NCBI GenBank assembly: GCA_009731375.1
Contig: BJOX01000102.1
Span: forward strand, 881,196 to 915,669
DNA from: Paulinella micropora
Lineage: Eukaryota > Cercozoa > Imbricatea > Euglyphida
Direction: 5' to 3'
Length of the DNA stretch: 34,474 nt
How positions within the stretch are numbered: position 1 is the first letter of the stretch; every line of letters starts with the position of its first letter. The notes under the pieces were generated by a model. It saw nothing but the letters and a program-made list of their open reading frames with translations, did not search any database and was not told the DNA's origin. The position numbers were made by a program, and so were the translations under genes. Positions 19,886 through 31,254 of the stretch are shown one piece after another.

Positions 19886-21508
19886 CCGCTTATCCCTACT
19901 AGTGGCAAGTATTCTATGATGACATCAAAAGTTGATTAGTGACTCTTAAACATGAAAGATATATTATACAATTCAATAAAATCTAAGAGCCATGGGCAAG
20001 TAGGGAAAACGTTACCAACAGGATTTCGGGATATTGAGAAATATTAATATCAGACTGAGCACTTTAACGACCGGCCAAAACCATTACCGTTGACTTTTCA
20101 CTTTTTTGACCGGCCCGTTAGATTCTCCTCTGCGCGACGTTTCGACTTCACTATTAATTAATAACTAGTTTTCGATTTCGTTTAGAAATGACTTCAAACG
20201 ATCAATTTAAAGATTCAGCTTATGATGAATGGCCTTTTTGTCCTTTTTACCGTGACACACTCATAGCGCCCGGGCCGCGCGGTAAATTCAACTAAAGTTG
20301 TTGACAAGGACGCGAAACGGCGGTGACCGCGGCCTCGAAATGAGCCCAGAGTACGGTCATACTGGCAACTGAAGGAACTTATAATACCTTTTCACAAAAC
20401 TTGAGCCGCAAATTCTGGACACTTGAAATCTGATTCATACAAGTTGGACTTGAAGCCAGCCTGCCTTCAAGTACTTCAAGTTTGAGTCGGAGTCTACTAT
20501 ACTACAACTCATGATATCAACTTTCAGAAGTGATCTGCTTCACACTCAGGCGCGGCTCTTCGAGTCACGTGGCAAGTATTCTAATAAAATTAATATTAAA
20601 CTTCAACACGGTGCTTGCGTTAAAACTTAAAAAAAAAATTTAAAAAAATCTAAAGCTTTCAAGTTTGCGTAAATTTACCGTGGCTAGCGGCAAGCACTGT
20701 TTTAACATCATATAGTCATCATGATGATAGTTGAAGTTGAACACTGCGTAAACGATTAATTTTCCATTCATGTTAAGTATTAATACAGGCGCAGTAAAAT
20801 TACCTTATTTAATTATTATTAAAATAATTTGTAAATCACTCAACCGTCGCACTATTAATGCACATCTGATATTAATTTTTTTTTAACGCAAGCAACCGTT
20901 TTTATTAGAATATTAATACTTGTATACTTTCCTTGACAAACTCTTTCCACCGCAGGATAAGTTATTATTAATAGTGTAGTGGTAAATTATTATTGATGAT
21001 TAATAATAATATTATGTTATAGCCTACGGTGTACCGGCTATGTATTATTATCAACACCATGCATTGCGACGGTATCATTAATTAGTATTTTTTTTTAATA
21101 ATAATGTTAATAAGTAATTAGTCACCCTTAGTATCCAAATACTCTATTAGCATTATGCGCAAATTTTGCTGCCATAAATATTAAATATTAATATACTGCC
21201 CGAAAACAAATAGCTGGTTTTGTATTGAATGAGTATTGTATTCATTTTGATAATTATCGTGCTCTCATGCCGGTTTTGTTGGCAAACTCCGCATATATAC
21301 GTTACCAAGTGCAGAAGTCTGAATTTTTATGGATAGAGTTGCAACCGTCATTAAGGCATGTGCCATACACAGTTTGGGGAAACGATTCTTTTGAAAAAGT
21401 TTGGTTTTTGTGTTGTTTTTGTGTTGTTTTTGTTTTTTGTCTTTTACTTTTTGGTTTTTACAAATTCTCAAGTGTCATGTATAAATTAAACGGACGACAA
21501 AAAAGCGC
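19886..21508. other. AT-rich gene-poor region
   Basis: About 1.6 kb, rich in ATTAAT, TATTAAT and AATAATATT motifs, with a GC-rich patch (20255-20345). GTGGCAAGTATTCTA occurs at 19902 and 20569. No frame of normal composition is long enough to call. The last 300 bp would be the 3' flank of the actin copy on the minus strand. Confidence 0.5.
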
Positions 21509-22596
<1,088 letters not shown>

Positions 22597-22902
22597 GGTG
22601 ATAAGGTGGTTTTGTGGGTTGCGAAAAATCTACTTTTTGACAAGCACACCGTAGGAGGATCGCAAAGTTGTAAAACCAGCCTACAAAAAATCTGTTCGTT
22701 AGAAAAAAATAATTTTTACAGGGAATGTTGTTGCCAATGACGGAAGTCTATTGTTATCGGTTTTTTTTGCAAAAATATCCGTGTAGCGGTTTTGGCATTT
22801 GTATTTGTCAGGCACCTCTACGTGCCGAAGAAAATCGAGTCGGTGGCTTGATTTCAATTTAAATTTCAAGCTACATCCTTACGACCCCACTTATCAGAAG
22901 AA
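22597..22902. promoter_or_regulatory. Intergenic region between divergent actin copy and kinase gene
   Basis: 306 bp between the actin ATG (minus) and the ATG at 22903 (plus). It must hold whatever promoters both use. I see no clear TATA box in a convincing position. Confidence 0.4.
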
Positions 22903-23288
22903 ATGAGTTCGTGTGCGCAACTGAATGTTACTAGTGATATGGTTGATGATCATAACACTAGTAACAATGTCACTGACGTGGTACTCGTGCACGAGGGTCA
23001 GACGTCGACGCCACCTCCCAAAAGATAAAAATATTGTAGGCCAGAGATTAATGAATTCGGCAATCGGTGCTTGGCGCCCAAATGTTCTTCGCCTTATCCT
23101 TTGCAAGCGAACAGAATGAGGTCAGCTACTATATGCAAGACATGCTCCTATCGAATGAGGAACCAGAACAAGAGGAAACGCTTGCAGGAAGGAAAACAAT
23201 TATCACAAACTTTGGCGGAAAGCAAGAAGCAATGGAGAAGCTTCAAACAACACTAAGTTCGGAAGTAGTTGAAAAACGTACACTAGAG
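22903..23288 (+). CDS. Coiled-coil kinase gene, 5' exons (Cys motif and start of coiled coil)
   Basis: ATG at 22903 opens MSSCAQLNVTSDMVDDHNTS and stays open for 41 codons to TAA at 23026. A GTCAG...TTGTAG mini-intron ending at 23039 could bypass this stop. After TTGTAG the frame encodes a C-x4-C-x16-C-x2-C motif (RCLAPKC ... ICKTC) followed by a basic stretch and QEGKQLSQTLAESKK, which looks like the start of a coiled coil. Near 23225 the heptads continue in another frame (AMEKLQTTLSSEVVEKRTLE), so one base seems lost or gained. The exon ends GAG before GTCACA at 23289, phase 0. The Cys motif may bind zinc; I know no named family for it. Confidence 0.45.
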
Positions 23289-23445
23289 GTCACAATACAG
23301 ACATATATATATGTTGATACACATTTTAATTTTTACTTGAGAAGATAACATATAGAGAAACACACCTCTAGGTATAGATAGATAGATAGATAGCTATAGA
23401 TAGCTATAGATAGCTATAGATAGCTATAGATAGCTATAGATAGCT

Positions 23446-23496
<51 letters not shown>

Positions 23497-23612
23497 TGTG
23501 TTTGGTCTATCAGCTCTGCATATCCAAAAACATAGGCATCCATTCCACCCCGTCGCCAATCCGCGACTGGGTAGCGGGCTGGGAAAGGATAGATAGATAC
23601 ATAGATAGATAT

Positions 23613-23660
<48 letters not shown>

Positions 23661-23768
23661 GTAAATGCAATTGATTAAATGCCTACAATCCACCAGACAA
23701 TCTATCTACTTGTCAATCTATAGCTATGTACACTTATCTATCGGATTTCAGCAATTGATCAACCAACC

Positions 23769-23857
<89 letters not shown>

Positions 23858-24002
23858 GTTATAATAATAATAATAATAATCATCATCATAATCATAATAA
23901 TCATTAATATATATACCCAGCAGTTAATTAATCGACCTAAGTATCTTTCTAAATCTATTTAGCTTTGTAGATTGGTACACAGATCATGCGTTGCTATTTT
24001 AG
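23289..24002 (+). other. Kinase gene intron with GATA and AAT arrays and an 86-bp cassette
   Basis: GT at 23289; TTTTAG at 24002; phase 0. It contains GATA arrays, a 10-bp TATAGATAGC array, the 86-bp cassette (23500-23585) and about 35 AAT units (23770-23878). Confidence 0.6.
23500..23585 (-). CDS. 86-bp cassette, probable exon, copy 1 (inside kinase intron, antisense)
   Basis: Same block as 34055-34140. It lies antisense in the kinase intron between two GATA arrays, preceded on its own strand by a pyrimidine-rich CCTTTCCCAG. A moved exon with its repeat intron is one explanation. Confidence 0.45.
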
Positions 24003-24900
24003 GCTGCCCTGCAACAACTGAGGGTGGAAATGGACCACCTGAGGGCGGAAAATGGCAAATTGCTTCACGAAAAAGCTATATATCTCCAAAAAACATAGCT
24101 GTGCTGCAGAAGCTACAGAACGAAGAAGTTACTGCACTCAGGAAGCAATATGACGAAAACGTCAAGACACTTATGGACGAGCTGCGTGCGAAAACACAAA
24201 ATTGTAATGCGCTTGAAAGTCATTACAAGTTGTTGGCTGGGGTAGTACAAGGCTTGCAAAACCGTCAAGACTTGCAAAAACCTAAGGCGCAATTGCGACC
24301 TAAACTACGTTTTGAATTATCACGCGGTCGTTCTACAACACTCTGTCACATGGCAAGGCTGCCACCCGTGCCATCAGGTTCATGGAATACTGCTCGTACT
24401 TTAGCAACAACAACAAAAAAAAAGATTCATAGGGGTCTTTCTCTGCAAAGCAAAGAAAAAGTCGTCACACGCGACCAGGCTGGTACTATCATGAAAAGCT
24501 ATGTTCAAATCGGCTCTGATTTAAGTGGTGCATTTTGCTCAGTCAAGCTATTCAATGTCGGGGGTCTTGGCACACCTGTAGTAGTTAGTAAACATGCTAA
24601 CCTGCCGGAATGTAACCCTGGCAAACGAATGAGGCTTCTGGAGGGTATCAGGGACGAGATGTTCAACATCAATTGGATGGTTACACTGAACTCGCGGCAA
24701 TCAGTACAAGAAGAAATAAAGTTGCGTCGGCGACCTTTTCCAGAAATAATACACTGCGGTGAGACGAATTTTGACCTCTCTGGCGTGGGCATGGAACGTG
24801 CACCGTTTTGCTGTGAGACCTGGACGGGAGAAAGCTTGTGGCACATTATGAATCATGCGCAAAAAGAATCCAACTTCCAGCATTTTCAATTTTCAGCATC
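24003..24900 (+). CDS. Coiled-coil kinase gene: coiled coil and kinase N-lobe exon
   Basis: From 24003 the frame encodes ALQQLRVEMDHLRAENGKLL, a clear heptad pattern. It meets TAG at 24096, where the heptads go on in another frame (VLQKLQNEEVTALRKQYDEN); one extra A in the A-run at 24088-24093 would join them. The coiled coil ends near 24250. A basic linker leads to the kinase N-lobe: IGSDLSGAFCSVKLF resembles the glycine-rich loop, VVVSK (AAA at 24590) gives the likely ATP-binding Lys, QEEIK may supply the helix-C Glu, and ERAPFCCETWTGESLWHIM looks like the hinge. The exon ends before GTAAGT at 24901, phase 2. Confidence 0.65.
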
Positions 24901-24949
24901 GTAAGTCTAACACCAATGATGATTGTTAGCATAATCAATGTCACTGTAG

Positions 24950-25123
24950 GTATAATGAAAATATTATCATCACTCTTGATCGCGTCGATATGCTCAAAGC
25001 GATGGTGCACCTGTCTCTACGTCTTGTCAAGGAACGGGTTCTCCATAGAGACACAAGCCCCGCTAACATTACCTTTTCTCAAGCAAACGATGGGTCCGTA
25101 TATGCATCTGCGATCGATTTTGG
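24950..25123 (+). CDS. Coiled-coil kinase gene: catalytic exon (HRD..N and DFG)
   Basis: A 49-base intron (24901-24949, GTAAGT to GTAG) joins in phase 2. The exon encodes DRVDMLKAMVHLSLRLVKE, then LHRDTSPANITF (HRD at 25044-25052, with Asn five residues after the Asp) and SAIDFG at the exon end. HRD-x4-N and DFG are the catalytic and Mg-binding loops of protein kinases. LHRD(I/T)SP-x-NI is the wording typical of the fungal-type FunK1 group. The residues needed for catalysis are all present. The donor GGTATGTG follows 25123. Confidence 0.75.
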
Positions 25124-25277
25124 GTATGTGTGCATGGGTTACGCCTGACGAGCGACAGGTTTCAATCAGCAGAAAATTTGCAGGTCACCTCTCTGATTTC
25201 AGTGTTTTATTTTTTGTGTGCTTCTGTTGTGCAAACTTTGTATGATGGTTGACATCTGACTGACATGTTCCATTGAG

Positions 25278-25527
25278 GTATTTGAGACAACAATTTGGCT
25301 TGAAACGTCATATCTGCCAAGGCCCTATTGCAGCTCAGCAGACCCTGAAGAAGCCTGGTTCAGTGTGCCCCAGCGGACCGGTAGATGAAGCCTGGTCGTT
25401 GATGATGTTGATGATGATTATCGCTGGCTGGGAACCTGACTGGATCCGTGGTTCTTCCCAGCAACATGATCGCACTTGGTATGCTACCCAAATTCTTAAA
25501 TGTTGGGAGTCCGAGTCCGACGAGTAG
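25278..25527 (+). CDS. Coiled-coil kinase gene: kinase C-lobe exon
   Basis: The acceptor CATTGAG before 25278 completes the DFG Gly codon in phase 2. The frame reads YLRQQFGLKRHICQ, then PSGPVDEAWSLMMLMMIIAG, W and EPDW. In FunK1-like kinases a DDLES-(x)-YVL-W-(I) block stands at this place after the activation loop, so D-E-x-W-S-L fits helix F. The frame ends ESESDE-stop at 25527. A further exon (25996-26177, below) is possible, but I found no donor with good consensus and matching phase. Confidence 0.6.
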
Positions 25528-25565
25528 GTGAAAAACGAGAGCTTCAAGTCACTGCTTGCGGTTCT

Positions 25566-25566
<1 letters not shown>

Positions 25567-25648
<82 letters not shown>

Positions 25649-25658
25649 ATATATACAC

Positions 25659-25710
<52 letters not shown>

Positions 25711-25912
25711 GTGTGTGTGTGTGTGTCTGTATATCTATCTCTATATCTGTTTTCTTCTTCTTCTTCTTCTTCTTCTTCTTCTTCTTCTTCTTCTTCTTCT
25801 TCTTCTTCTTCTTCTTCTTCTTCTTCTTCTTCTTCTTCTTCTTCTTCTTCTTCTTCTTCTTCTTCTTCTTCTTCTTCTTCTTCTTCTTCTTCTGTTCTTC
25901 TTCTTCTTCTTT
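25567..25912. repeat. CT, TA and TTC compound microsatellite
   Basis: CT (25567-25648), TA/CATA (25648-25715), GT, then about 50 TTC units (25752-25912). Confidence 0.95.
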
Positions 25913-25995
25913 CATTCATGATTTAGCACGCTCCAGATACCACTCTTCCAAATATCCCAATTATATGCTGTTTTCCTCGTTGTTGCGGCTTGCAG

Positions 25996-26177
25996 GGTAT
26001 CAAACAGATGAAAGAAAACATCCGCATGAACACAAGTACGTTGAATCTAAAGGGGAAGAGCTGGCAAAAACGTGGGAGAATGCACTGATCGGTTTCAGAA
26101 ATATAATCAACTTTGACAGTGAGTCTGAGCCAATTTTGAACCCCAATTGGATTTCATTCGAAACCAATCATCGCTGA
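25996..26177 (+). CDS. Possible last exon of the kinase gene
   Basis: After CGGCTTGCAG a frame of 60 codons of normal composition runs to TGA at 26175: YQTDERKHPHEHKYVESKGE, ELAKTWENALIGF and so on. A terminal helical extension is plausible, but the junction to 25527 is unresolved. Confidence 0.35.
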
Positions 26178-26486
26178 ATCTAGCGGAATTTAGAATGAAC
26201 ATATTAACAACCGTGCTTGCAGCAACCGCTCATCTGTTGTCTACTCAATAAAATGCATTCGGGCCTGACACTTGGCAGGTAACTAGACTGACAGTGCCAG
26301 GATGTCCGGTATACTAGCTTAATATATTTTATTCTTGCGGACGTTCGGATGTCAAATTAATCAAACATAGAAATTAAATTAATGTTTAGAGATCAAATTA
26401 GCAGGTGTAATTTAACTCGGCTTTATTAGTTTGAATATTACTAATAATATCACTGCCGGGTTCGCAAAATGAACCGGTGACTTAAA

Positions 26487-26548
<62 letters not shown>

Positions 26549-26914
26549 TGGGCCGCGAAATGTTAACGTTAAAGTTATATATATCAGTGTATTAATAACA
26601 TACTACACTACTTTGAATTCAACGCCTACTCTGAACATTTATTCACTTGAAATCTAAAGATTAATTTAAATTATTAAGAATGATCATGATATATCTGTGT
26701 TTGACTTCAGTTGAACTTGCCTCAGCTTTGACCGTGGCATCTGAACGCCGGTGACCGCAACTTAGACAGTTAGCAATCACTGAGTCATATATTAATAATA
26801 TATATTATTAATACAATATTAAAATATTAACATTATTAATAATAATACAATATTACCCGTGACGTATTTATTAATACAATCTATATACTAGTAGGAAATA
26901 GTTTATCTGATGCT

Positions 26915-26951
<37 letters not shown>

Positions 26952-27160
26952 TNNNNNNNNNNTTATATATTAATAACTTGATTTATCATTGAATTCCATT
27001 CTCACATACTTTTATTATATTACTGAATATAATGATATATATAATAATAATAATATCATTCATTAGTATTTTTGCTGAGTCAAACCCGGGCGTTGCCCGA
27101 GATATGTTTACATCATGTACGGATCATGAGTCGGGAACAGTCTGTACGTCAGCCTGCAAC
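26178..27160. other. AT-rich gene-poor region with TA array, poly-C and gap
   Basis: TA array at 26497-26546; many ATTAATA motifs; a run of 36 C (26916-26951) leading into a 10-N gap (26953-26962). The composition resembles 19886-21200. No gene seen. Confidence 0.5.
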
Positions 27161-27162
27161 AA

Positions 27163-27258
27163 GTGTAGATGGGGGCACAGTTGATGACCATACAGCGCTC
27201 CCTGTCACTGTAGCCAACGAGTACGTCTTTTCCACTGTGTCAAAGGAGGGAAGAGGAC
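27163..27258 (-). pseudogene. Partial copy of the exon at 33.4-33.9 kb, with internal deletion
   Basis: On the minus strand DTVEKT is followed directly by ATVTGSAVWSSTVPPST. In the longer copy (33044-33894) DTVEKT at the exon start and TATASTVWSSTVPPST lie about 370 bases apart. DNA identity is high over 27163-27230 versus 33447-33513. It looks like a deletion derivative, not a chance match. Confidence 0.6.
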
Positions 27259-27330
27259 GACGACGAAGACGAACGAGAAAAGGGAGGATAGTCTTTGAAA
27301 AATGTACGACCATCTACAAAATTCATATCC

Positions 27331-28119
27331 TCAGCCAAGGGCAGGACAAAAGGGTGTCAAATGCTTGCGCAAAACATTCTGCAAATATGTTTGATATACT
27401 GTTGTTGTTTCTAAAGAATAAATGCTTCTGTCTTGGAATTTGTTTTTCAGCTGTTTCATGAAAAGGTTTGCGTGCTGAGGTTCGATGAATGGTTCACCAT
27501 CAATGTAATGGACCACAGCAAAGTAGGGCGGGTCAAACAATGTTTTGAGATATGTGATAAAACCATCCAAATCATTGAACCAATCATTAACATATCTTTC
27601 TGGTGCTGCAATCCTGTTTATGGTGGGCAATGAGTGGTACAGTGCAGGTACAGGAATGAGATATGAATCTTCGAACCTCTTGAGTACGCAATCTAGACAC
27701 CTACGTGCAAACTTAAGCGTGGGGTATGCGACAAGGCAGGACAAACAAGGCACACACTTAGTATATTGTATTAATTCAAAGATTGCCCTGCCTTGCAAAA
27801 GAAAGCAAGGATTTTTTAAGGCTGTGATAGGAAAAACTCTAGAGTTGATATAGTAGAGTTTCCAGAGATTGAAGCGGGTGAATTGGGAGACTAGAAAAAA
27901 GACATGGTCGTATGGTTCGACGAATTGCGGCAGGTCAAGAAATGCCAAAAGGGCGACGGCAATTGGGTTTTCCCCTCCCCCCCAGAGCGTGACAGACCCC
28001 ACGAACAAGGGAAAAACCAAGGGACAGCATTTATAAAGCTTTAAGGGAAGACTGCCGATCTTCTGCTCCAGTCGCCTCTTCTTTCTGCCCCAAGTACTCG
28101 ACTTGCTCTTTTTCGGCAT
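27331..28119 (-). CDS. Unrecognised protein, 262 codons
   Basis: ATG at 28119 begins MPKKSKSSTWGRKKRRLEQK, a strongly basic start. The rest is hydrophobic and aromatic with clustered Cys (YTKCVPCLSCLVAYP, ARRCLDCVLKRF), then YHSLPTINRIAAPERYVNDW, FNDLDGFITYLKTLFDPPYF and HYIDGEPFIEPQHANLFMKQ. The composition is that of a folded globular or membrane-associated protein, and the frame ends at TGA at 27331. A TTGATAG just before the ATG leaves open an upstream exon. I recognise no family. Confidence 0.6.
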   Translation of the reverse strand: MPKKSKSSTWGRKKRRLEQKIGSLPLKLYKCCPLVFPLFVGSVTLWGGGENPIAVALLAFLDLPQFVEPYDHVFFLVSQFTRFNLWKLYYINSRVFPITALKNPCFLLQGRAIFELIQYTKCVPCLSCLVAYPTLKFARRCLDCVLKRFEDSYLIPVPALYHSLPTINRIAAPERYVNDWFNDLDGFITYLKTLFDPPYFAVVHYIDGEPFIEPQHANLFMKQLKNKFQDRSIYSLETTTVYQTYLQNVLRKHLTPFCPALG

Positions 28120-28640
28120 GCCCTATCAATTAAAACAAAATGACAACAGCAAGAATGTGCAAAAGAAGGCACACAACAAGGTCACAACACTAGGGACGAA
28201 ATCAATTCTTTGTAAGACAACTCCTGCGGCTACCCCACTGGGATGTAATACAAAAAAAACGCTTATGACTTAATAGATTCCTTCAAACATTCAACAATGA
28301 ATGTCAAGCTAAGGATACGAACCAAAGTCTGCACGTATGCTTAGGTTGATATCAAGCTCCGCCGAAATGAAACGCGACCAGAAATCCAACACATGATTCC
28401 TAAATCCAGCTTTTTGGAAAGCATGTATTTCAAACTTCAAGCCGTGCTGATGATCCAAGTAGACTGAAGTAACTGAGTGGCAGATTTCAAGAGGGAGAGA
28501 TCAACTTCGAACAAGGGAAGAAAATAACGGGTGGAGGCAAACTTTTGAAGTGACTTATCTCGCCTTGTACTTAAGTTCGTAATGACTTTTAAGATGTGTT
28601 TAGATAGACGGCGATGAGGAAATCTTAACAGGCTAGTGGA
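28120..28640. other. Spacer with no recognised gene
   Basis: About 520 bp of unique sequence upstream of the 28119 ATG. It would hold the promoter of that gene. No convincing ORF. Confidence 0.4.
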
Positions 28641-28862
28641 TTTGCATTTAGATTAGATTAGATAGATAGATAGATAAATGGAGAGATAGATGTACAAACA
28701 CACACACACAATCACATACACAGACATAAACACACGACTTTCTGCACACACACACACACACACACACGCACAATTACATAGACAGACATAGACACACGAC
28801 TTTTGCGCACACAATCAAACACACACACACACACACACAAACGCAACTTTTGCACACACGCA
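28641..28862. repeat. GATA tract and a CA-rich tandem repeat with a 50-60-bp unit
   Basis: A short GATA run (28644-28676) followed by three copies of a CA-rich unit, each ending CGACTTT(C/T)TGC-CAC or CAACTTTTGCACAC. Confidence 0.85.
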
Positions 28863-29038
28863 CACGAATAGAAGAAAACGCCTACTAAACGAACAGAAGA
28901 AACGTCTACTACTTTCAACAGAAAAATAGTGAGTGCAAATTCATACATACGCACCCTTGGGCTGTGCATGCACCGGATTCAGAGTAGCAAGTAAAAACAG
29001 AAAGTCAAGTGATCATGATTATGTTTCTAACACTGCAG

Positions 29039-29128
29039 GGAAATGGCTCCTTCCTCGCCATTCCCGGTGACACCCAGCCAAACAGTAAATTGGTGCCCCT
29101 CATAGACTGCAGTGTGCAAACGATTTAA
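29039..29128 (+). CDS. Possible short terminal exon, 29 codons
   Basis: After AACACTGCAG the frame reads GNGSFLAIPGDTQPNSKLVP and on to TAA at 29126. The acceptor is good and the composition protein-like, but nothing upstream can be joined to it with confidence. Confidence 0.2.
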   Translation, partial: GNGSFLAIPGDTQPNSKLVPLIDCSVQTI

Positions 29129-29210
29129 ATTAGTAAACATCGACGTACGGTCGGGCAAGTGGCAGAAGAGCTCTTGAATCGTTAAATAAAGAGATAAAGA
29201 AAGAGAGAAA

Positions 29211-29269
29211 CATCCATATCGTGTTTTGCCTGAATATGTCGTACTTTAGAAAGAACGAAATATCCAGGC
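29211..29269. repeat. 59-bp dispersed repeat, copy 1
   Basis: Matches 30629-30687 at about 80 percent in the same orientation, including GTCGTACTTTAG and CATCCATATCG. Differences are not concentrated at third positions in any frame. Confidence 0.75.
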
Positions 29270-29419
29270 AAAAGAAAAGAAAGAAAAAAAAAAATCCGAA
29301 CACAAACAAATATATGAATATCATCCATACATAAGTAAATACCCTATATCTAATCTAATACAATACCGGAGATCCAGAGACCAGCAAAGGACAAGACGGA
29401 GGGAAACCCGAGAACCGAC

Positions 29420-29469
29420 ATACATACATACATACATACATACATACAGTACTACTACTACTACTACTT

Positions 29470-29516
<47 letters not shown>

Positions 29517-29517
29517 G
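29420..29517. repeat. CATA and CTA microsatellites
   Basis: CATA (29420-29448) followed by CTA triplets (29451-29515), directly before the next gene. Confidence 0.95.
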
Positions 29518-29520
29518 TCG

Positions 29521-29792
29521 TTGCTTGTTGAAGGAGTCAAAGAGATCTTTCGACAGTTCAGATTATGGGGTACGCGTACCCGCATGATAACTCAAAAGAA
29601 AGCAGAGTTCGCCACGGCGGACAAAACGCCTTCATCGCGGAGCGTGCCTGCTGGGGGCTTCGTACACCGCTCTTTAGTTAACCAAAAGGAATTGGTTTCC
29701 CCAAATAGCACTGTGCATAAAATTGTAGTGCAGAGAGACAAGTACGAGGTAGATTTCAGGGAAGCATTATTGAAGGCAAGGGCAGGCTTTGA
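29521..29792 (+). CDS. Unrecognised two-exon gene, exon 1
   Basis: Open from the edge of the CTA array (start unclear; TTG at 29521, first ATG at 29584). It encodes a basic, Ser/Thr-containing stretch, then IVVQRDKYEVDFREALLKAR and AGFE, with helical character. It ends at GTAAGC after 29792, a strong donor, phase 0. Confidence 0.5.
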
Positions 29793-30061
29793 GGTAAGCT
29801 TTCGTTTGCGATGCTTGCCTTCTTTCTTGTTTCGTTTCCTGCTTTTGTTTCTTTCCTTTGCTGTTTCGGAAAATCGCTGACGACGAAGACCACGCCAGAG
29901 GTCTATGCCTCTTTTTTGTTAGGCATGCTTCTGTTTTGCTTATTTTAAGCGAAACAGAAGCAGGCCTACCTGATGATGCTGTTGCTGCCTTCTACTTCCA
30001 TTTCCCGCAAGGATTTCAATGGTTTTTCGGTCTATGCTCCGTGTAGTTCCATAATGATCAG
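29793..30061 (+). other. Intron of the two-exon gene
   Basis: 269 bp, GTAAGC to ATCAG, T-rich in the first part. It contains a near-palindrome (GCTTCTGTTTTGCTT / AAGCGAAACAGAAGC, 29929-29962). Confidence 0.55.
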
Positions 30062-30619
30062 CAAGCTCGGGATCGCGAAAGGGTGGGGCGGGCCACCGAT
30101 TTGCATTACCGGGAAATGAGTCGTGAATTCCTGGAAAGGCTTGGTCTGCCTGAATGCAGCGATTGGCGGGATTTACAGGATGAAAAGATCCGCATACCAG
30201 CTTCCTTGGGTCTTGGGTTTGTTGATACCCTTATGGAAGGTCGGGGGGCGAGCCAATACGACCGTGGTCGCGATACGTGGACCTCGGCTGATTCAGCAAA
30301 CGCTATGGACGCCATAAATCCAGTCACTCAAGAAGCTGACTGGAAAGTTGCTCGAAGCATCCCCGCGGCCAAAAGGCACCCCAAGGCAGCGGTTGAACCC
30401 TCCACGCCTGAGACCAAGAACACCTCCGCCACTGCCGAGAGGGCCTCTTCGTCGTCGTCGTCTTCTCCCCCAGCCCCGGGCCCCCTGTCTCCGGCATCGT
30501 CTGCTTCTTCATCTATCAGTACAGTACAGCAAGGCCGATGTCAATACTTATTACCTCACTATGCTGGTTCAGTAAACTGTAAGTTATTGTGCAAACTTAG
30601 TGCATCTCGAAATGTTTAG
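30062..30619 (+). CDS. Unrecognised two-exon gene, exon 2
   Basis: Begins after ATGATCAG at 30061, phase 0, in agreement with exon 1. It continues the helical charged stretch (QARDRERVGRATDLHYREMS, REFLERLGLPECSDW), then DADW-type acidic sequence and a long Ser/Pro/Ala-rich tail. The frame closes at TAG at 30617; a donor at about 30518 (CAGTACAG) may end the exon earlier. The joined product is about 270 residues: an N-terminal helical segment and a disordered C-terminus. No family recognised. Confidence 0.5.
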   Translation, partial: QARDRERVGRATDLHYREMSREFLERLGLPECSDWRDLQDEKIRIPASLGLGFVDTLMEGRGASQYDRGRDTWTSADSANAMDAINPVTQEADWKVARSIPAAKRHPKAAVEPSTPETKNTSATAERASSSSSSSPPAPGPLSPASSASSSISTVQQGRCQYLLPHYAGSVNCKLLCKLSASRNV

Positions 30620-30628
30620 CACATACGA

Positions 30629-30687
30629 CATCCATATCGCGTTTGCCATCAATACGTCGTACTTTAGCAAGAACGACATATCCATGA
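30629..30687. repeat. 59-bp dispersed repeat, copy 2
   Basis: Second copy of the repeat at 29211-29269. Confidence 0.75.
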
Positions 30688-30857
30688 AAGCGCAGCATCC
30701 TTCCAATCGGCGTCACGATCACCTACAAAGGCAGAAATTAGAAACTGACGTCAACAATTGCAAGACAAACGAGACAATCACATAAGCCAAATTATACAAG
30801 AAAAACTAATTTATTAATGATAAAAAAGACATAAATGACTCATAGCTTGCTGGTGTC

Positions 30858-31254
30858 TCAGAGTCCAAAAACTCTGCACCCATCTGGTATGTACCAACGA
30901 GTTACCGCCTCCACCTCCGTTTGCTGATGATCTATACCAACCCAAGATTGTAAAGGTTTCAGTGGTATGTCTTCAGAGAGAGAGGGGGGGGGGGGGCGAC
31001 TCCCACAACGGTTTGCATGCGCACCACACTTTGCATGCGCACCACACTTTGCATGCGCACCACACTTGTGCTGAGCATGCACGGCATGCAAGGCAGTTTT
31101 ATTGACAACAACATTTATACAGTGTATCATTTCTTCAATGGCAAACACGTCCCTGGCGCGGCCCGCAGTTGATGCCACTGCCGCCGCTGGGGCCGCGCTG
31201 CTGTTGGGGGCTGCTGGAGCTACTGCTGGTGGGGCTGCTGCGGAGCTGCTAGCA
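30858..31254 (-). CDS. Ala/Pro-rich frame with KCGAHA repeats
   Basis: Minus-strand frame, no ATG needed if it is an internal exon. It begins with an Ala/Ser/Pro-rich run, then ASTAGRARDVFAIEEMIHCI and NVVVNKTALHAVHAQH, three KCGAHA repeats from an 18-bp DNA repeat (31016-31068), a Pro run from a poly-G tract, and PLKPLQSWVGIDHQQTEVEA to a TGA at 30858. The repeated Cys-x-x-His could bind metal. It may continue the gene at 31564-32045. Confidence 0.35.
31016..31068. repeat. 18-bp tandem repeat, three copies
   Basis: TTTGCATGCGCACCACAC repeated three times, the first beginning GTTTGC. GCATGC and TGCGCA make it partly self-complementary. Confidence 0.9.

Noticed and set aside
26845-26860. A CAATATTAC motif like the nonanucleotide origin of circular single-stranded DNA viruses
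   Set aside because: It lies in very AT-rich DNA with no stem around it and no Rep-like frame nearby, so chance is the simplest reading.
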